Assembly (NCBI RefSeq): GCF_001514145.1
Contig: NZ_KQ948658.1
Coordinates: 444,668 to 508,667 of the forward strand
Origin: Streptomyces canus
GTDB lineage: Bacteria; Actinomycetota; Actinomycetes; Streptomycetales; Streptomycetaceae
Direction of reading: 5' to 3'
DNA length: 64,000 bases
The position numbers were made by a program, and so were the translations under genes. Positions 60,780 through 64,000 of the stretch are shown here, piece after piece (the first letter of the stretch is position 1; every line of letters begins with the position of its first letter). The notes beneath the pieces are model-generated. The model searched no databases. It saw only the letters and a program-made list of their open reading frames with translations, and had not been told where the DNA came from.

Positions 60780-62243
60780 ATGACGACCGAGCAGCTGACG
60801 CCGCCGGATGCGGTCTCGGGCGGACTCAAGAAGGAGTTCACCCTCCGTAGTGCCTTCACGATCGCCTTTGTCTTCATCTCCCCGATCGTGGCGCTCTACG
60901 GAGTCTTCGCCCTGGTCGTGACCTCCGCCGGGCCTGCCGGCTGGTGGGCCTTCCTGATCGTTCTCGTCGGGCAGCTTCTTGTGGCCGGTGTCTTCGCGCA
61001 ACTCGCCTCGAAGTGGCCGTTCGAGGGCAGTGTGTACCAGTGGTCACGCCGCCTGGCCGGGGAGCACTACGGCTGGTTCGCCGGCTGGGCGTACATGTGG
61101 TCGCTGATGGTCGCCGTCGCCGGGGGTGCCTACTACGTGGCCACCTTCCTGCCGATCATTCTCGGTACGCAGCCCTTCGGGAGCACGACGAAGGTCCTGG
61201 TCGCGATTGCTGTGACGCTGGTGGTGACCGCCCTCAACGCGGCAGGGCCGAAGGCCGTCAAGACCTTCGCCGTACTCAGCCTGACGGCTGAGGTGGTCGG
61301 CAGCATCGTGCTCGGAAGCATCCTGCTGATCGGGCACCGCAACCAGCCGTTGAGCGTCATCTTCGACACCGCCGGAACGGGCGGCGGAGACTGGCTCTGG
61401 ACGGGTCTGTTCGCGGCGGTGGGCTTCGTCGGCTGGGCGTTCGTGGGCTTCGAGAGCGCCGGCGCCATCGCGGAGGAGGTGGTCGACGCCGAGCGGAACG
61501 TCCCGAAGGCCATGGTGGCGTCGCTGCTGGCGATCGGTGCCGTCGTGCTCTTCTCGGGGCTCGCTCTCATTCTGGCCATACCGGACATGAAGGCCGTCGT
61601 CTCGGGTGCAATGCTCGACCCCACCGCCGAGACGGCTCAGGCCGCGCTGGGCAATAGCGTCACCAAGCCCCTGTTCATCCTGATCGTGATCGGGTTCCTC
61701 GCGAGCATGATGGCCGCGCAGACCAGTGCGTCGCGCATCATCTGGTCCTTCGCACGCGACGACGTGCTGCCTGCTTCGGGCCGCCTCTCCAAGCTCGCCG
61801 GGCGCCACCAGTACCCCCTGGCCGCCGTTGTCACGGCCGGCACGCTGTCCATGATCGTGCTCTGCGCCGGCTTCTCGGCGAAGTTCTACAACACCCTCGT
61901 GAGTTTCTCGACCGGCGGCTTCTTCGTCGCCTTCGCGATGCCCGTCGTGGCGGTCCTCGTCTACCGACTGCGCGGACGTTGGACACCTGGGCGCGTCACT
62001 CTGGGGCGATGGGGCTACCCCATCACGGTCGTGGCGGCGCTCTGGCTGGTCTTCGAGCTGGTCAACATCGTCTGGCCCAGGTCGCCCCAGCTGCCCTGGT
62101 ACGAGAACTACGCCGTGCTCCTGGCCATGGCTTTCGTGGCCCTCCTCGGTTTCACCCTGTGGTTCAAGGTCCGGGCCAAGGTGGCGCGCCTCGCCGACCC
62201 ACCGTCGGCGGCCCCGCCGGTGCCTGCTGCGGATGGCGCATGA
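60780..62243 (+). CDS. APC-superfamily amino acid permease (GABA/amino acid type)
   Basis: 487 residues with 12 predicted membrane helices. The N-terminal FTLRSAFTIAFVFISPIVALYGVFALV is the helix 1 region with a broken helix. FEGSVYQWSRRLAGEHYGWFAGWAYMW and the conserved WAFVGFESAGAIAEEVVDAERNVPKAM follow. It belongs to the amino acid/choline/GABA transporter family. Location after gabT suggests uptake of GABA or the guanidino acid. Confidence 0.92.
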   Translation: MTTEQLTPPDAVSGGLKKEFTLRSAFTIAFVFISPIVALYGVFALVVTSAGPAGWWAFLIVLVGQLLVAGVFAQLASKWPFEGSVYQWSRRLAGEHYGWFAGWAYMWSLMVAVAGGAYYVATFLPIILGTQPFGSTTKVLVAIAVTLVVTALNAAGPKAVKTFAVLSLTAEVVGSIVLGSILLIGHRNQPLSVIFDTAGTGGGDWLWTGLFAAVGFVGWAFVGFESAGAIAEEVVDAERNVPKAMVASLLAIGAVVLFSGLALILAIPDMKAVVSGAMLDPTAETAQAALGNSVTKPLFILIVIGFLASMMAAQTSASRIIWSFARDDVLPASGRLSKLAGRHQYPLAAVVTAGTLSMIVLCAGFSAKFYNTLVSFSTGGFFVAFAMPVVAVLVYRLRGRWTPGRVTLGRWGYPITVVAALWLVFELVNIVWPRSPQLPWYENYAVLLAMAFVALLGFTLWFKVRAKVARLADPPSAAPPVPAADGA

Positions 62244-62281
62244 GCACCTCGCGATTACCGCTCGCAAGGACTCCAGGACCT

Positions 62282-62312
62282 GGGTGTGCTGCCTGTCGCA
62301 GGCGACACACCC
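62282..62312. terminator. Terminator hairpin between permease and Lrp gene
   Basis: Outer arms GGGTGTG (62282-62288) and CACACCC (62306-62312) enclose an inner stem GCCTG-tcg-CAGGC. It lies between the convergent permease stop (62243) and Lrp stop (62341). Confidence 0.75.
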
Positions 62313-62340
62313 ACGTCGGCTCCCACGGGGACCAGCGAAC

Positions 62341-63339
62341 TCACAGGGCCGTCCAGGTATAGGGCAGCTTGTGTATGTCGATGTAGCCGAACGTCTCCGT
62401 CGAGGTGATGCCGGTGATCTGGCGGAGCACCGTGCCGGTCAGGTGGTACAGATCCGCCCGACTCGCGCAGCTGACCTCCAGCAGCAGGTCGTACGGCCCG
62501 GTGGTCGCCGCTACCACTTCCACCTCGTCGATCTCTCGTAGGGCGTGCACGACCTCGGGGATCGGCCCCTGCACCCGCAGTCCCACCCCTGCCTGTACCC
62601 GCCGACCGTACAGAAGCTGGTTGGTGATGGTCACGATCCTGACCACGTCCCGTTCAAGGAGGCGTAGCACCCGGCGGCGGGCGCTTGCGTACGGCACGCC
62701 CGACTGCTCCGCCAACTCCTTGAACGAGGCCCGGCCGTCCCGCTGGAGAACAGCGATCAGGGCACGGTCGGAATCATCGAACTCCTCCCTCGCGCCCGCG
62801 CCTGTAGCGGTGCCGGGACGCCCCCCACCGAGGAGGAGCTGCTGGGAGCCTTCTGTCGCGTACTTCTCCACCGACAGGTATTGCATGGCAAGACAGGTGA
62901 GTACTCCCGGAATGCCACGCACCGACTCGTCGAGGACCCGGAGCAGTTCTCGGTCGTCCCGGCACACGAGTTCGACGATGATGTCGAACATCCCGGTCGT
63001 CTGCACGACAAGGTCGGCCTCGGGGATCTCTGCCAGTGCTCGGGCCACTGGGAGTACTGGCCCTCGCACCGTGATTCCCACCAACGCAAAGCTGTCCAAG
63101 CCCACCGTGGTGGGGGAGACGCTGCCGATCACGTGAATCACATCGTCGGCGATCAGGCGCTTCAGCCGTTCACGTACCGCGTCGCCCGACAGTTCGACCC
63201 GAGCGCCGAGGTCCGCGTACCCCGCTCGCCCGTCTGCGATGAGAAGTTTGACGAGCTGCTGATCGACAGCATCGAGCAGCCCTCCAGGAGCCTCCCTGCC
63301 CCTCGATGACCTACCTGCGGACTGGCTTGACGTTTCCAA
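62341..63339 (-). CDS. Tandem Lrp/AsnC-family regulator (two fused units)
   Basis: 332 residues from a TTG at 63339, chosen because GAGGGGG precedes it. An ATG at 63405 is in frame, but the codons between are A/T-rich and carry an operator-like dyad. Two complete Lrp units are fused: HTH 1 (LLDAVDQQLVKLLIADGRAGYADLG) with a RAM domain to about 165, a linker, then HTH 2 (FDDSDRALIAVLQRDGRASFKELAEQSG) with a second RAM domain to the end. Such double Lrp proteins are common in Streptomyces. It faces the permease-gabT-amidinohydrolase genes and probably senses an amino acid of that route. Confidence 0.88.
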   Translation of the reverse strand: METSSQSAGRSSRGREAPGGLLDAVDQQLVKLLIADGRAGYADLGARVELSGDAVRERLKRLIADDVIHVIGSVSPTTVGLDSFALVGITVRGPVLPVARALAEIPEADLVVQTTGMFDIIVELVCRDDRELLRVLDESVRGIPGVLTCLAMQYLSVEKYATEGSQQLLLGGGRPGTATGAGAREEFDDSDRALIAVLQRDGRASFKELAEQSGVPYASARRRVLRLLERDVVRIVTITNQLLYGRRVQAGVGLRVQGPIPEVVHALREIDEVEVVAATTGPYDLLLEVSCASRADLYHLTGTVLRQITGITSTETFGYIDIHKLPYTWTAL

Positions 63340-63363
63340 AATGTGGTCCCCCTCAGGTGGCGC

Positions 63364-63380
63364 TACGATTTCATATCGTA
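63364..63380 (-). promoter_or_regulatory. Operator-like dyad upstream of the Lrp gene
   Basis: TACGAT-ttcat-ATCGTA is a perfect 6-bp-arm palindrome with an A/T-rich centre, 25 bp before the proposed start codon. The size (17 bp) and composition are those of Lrp/AsnC sites, so autoregulation is likely. Confidence 0.6.
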
Positions 63381-63567
63381 CCTCCGCAACCCGTGAAGTT
63401 TGCATTACTGGACCATCTGCAAGAGATGCTCGCAGTTCCGCGCGGCCGACTCGGTCTTTGGGTCGCGTCTGCCCGCTCCGCCTGGGGCGGAGGCGGACGT
63501 GGCATGCCCTCGGCTCCCCGGCCGCGCTCACGCACCCTCAAGGTTTCCCTGGGTCGGCCCGTCAGAG

Positions 63568-63705
63568 CTCGAACTACCTCGACGATCAGCCCGCGTTCCC
63601 GGATGAGCCGGAGACGGACTGGTGCGCCGCCCTACCGGATGGCGTTGGTGACCAGTTCTCTGACAACGAGTTCGACGACGAAGACCGTTTCGTCATCCGT
63701 ATTTC
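63568..63705 (-). pseudogene. Fragment of a RsbW/SpoIIE-type ATP-binding regulator with nonsense mutation
   Basis: On the minus strand the frame DDETVFVVELVVRELVTNAIR-stop-GGAPVRLRLIRERGLIVEV matches the N-box region of HATPase_c_2 anti-sigma-type proteins (ELVTNAIRYGG...). The Tyr codon expected after NAIR is TAG instead of TAC (plus-strand cta at 63632-63634). Upstream and downstream parts of the domain cannot be recognised. It is a short relic of a family that is abundant in Streptomyces. Confidence 0.75.
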
Positions 63706-63710
63706 ACTAG

Positions 63711-64000
63711 GCGAGCTGTCGCCGGCCTGCGACCGGGCACGGGCGACTTCTCCAGGCTTGGCAGGGACGTTCCGCGTCGCCGCAAGTTGGGGCCATGTGC
63801 CGTGCCGGCCCTCCTCGGCCTGTGGGGGCGATGTACACGGAGTGCTGGCCGCGTTGTCCTCGGCAATGCCTGGTACCCCTTCGGGCCGGCGCGGGGTATG
63901 CCCTGGGGGAGGTGAATCCGCTGCTCGCGCGTCCAAGGCCATTGTCGAGCTGGAGCGATCGCCTTGGAAGCCTGCTCGACTTGGCCACCGGGGACGTGTT
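63711..64000. other. Window end without recognised gene
   Basis: About 290 bp show no convincing coding frame, ribosome site or known motif. The sequence may continue a decayed region beyond the window. Confidence 0.4.

Noticed and set aside
44413..64000. Integrative element or prophage
   Set aside because: No integrase, relaxase, replication or phage structural gene and no duplicated tRNA end were seen. The region is called accessory only by gene content and pseudogenes.

Overview
The window is chromosomal DNA from a high-G+C actinomycete, almost certainly a Streptomyces. The grounds are strong G/C bias at third codon positions, many ATGA-coupled gene pairs, a principal-type sigma factor of the HrdA kind next to dnaG, a class F sortase, GlnR-type operator spacing upstream of nitrate-assimilation genes, and a SoxR-type promoter in front of an NADPH-dependent FMN reductase. 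From memory, the order ppdK - nirBD - FMN reductase - nasA - dnaG - hrdA - ABC pair - tRNA-Asn resembles one conserved core segment of Streptomyces chromosomes; this was not checked against a database.

Core part (1 to about 44.4 kb). The 3' end of ppdK is followed by a small Excalibur protein, a two-component system, a carbonic anhydrase coupled to a SulP transporter, two short-chain dehydrogenases, a LysE exporter and a TetR regulator. Next come nirD/nirB and a nitrite-reductase-type flavoprotein behind a GlnR-like box, a CPT-like kinase, a class F sortase with a secreted partner, the SoxR-type FMN reductase, a VOC protein, an aminoglycoside-phosphotransferase-fold kinase with a decayed copy of its own 3' end beside it, a secreted M4 metalloprotease and a GGCT-like protein. 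A 1-kb nested tandem repeat lies between convergent genes and precedes nasA. Then follow an adenylation domain / membrane redox protein / crotonase cassette, a SanA-like protein, a sirohydrochlorin chelatase, dgt, a ferredoxin-reductase-type flavoprotein, dnaG, hrdA, a heterodimeric ABC exporter, a xylulokinase and a YtxH-like protein. Nitrate reductase, nitrite reductase and the siroheme-making chelatase each carry a GlnR-like 11-bp-periodic operator, so they probably form one nitrogen regulon scattered over 20 kb.

Accessory part (about 44.4 to 64 kb). Immediately after three tRNA genes (two tandem tRNA-Asn and one CAU tRNA) the DNA changes character. It holds a Phd/PIN toxin-antitoxin pair, a decayed peptide-ABC ATPase pair (one frameshifted inside Walker A) and an SMR exporter. 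These are followed by a long catabolic block: a 3-alpha-HSD/coniferyl-alcohol-dehydrogenase-like SDR, a maleylpyruvate-isomerase-fold protein, a VanB-type reductase and P450, a CitE/MaoC/CaiB CoA module, two aldehyde dehydrogenases, a collapsed class III aminotransferase, an arginase-family amidinohydrolase, a GABA-type aminotransferase, an amino acid permease and a tandem-fused Lrp regulator. The last part reads as a 4-guanidinobutyrate (or similar) to GABA to succinate route. The CitE/MaoC/CaiB set resembles C5-dicarboxyl-CoA (itaconate/citramalyl-CoA) breakdown. The window ends in a decayed ATP-binding regulator fragment and unassigned DNA.

The best candidates for something little described are the adenylation/membrane-oxidoreductase/crotonase cassette (26.7-30.2 kb), which looks like a split bacterial form of fungal TmpL, and the P450 plus CoA-module plus amidinohydrolase catabolic island.
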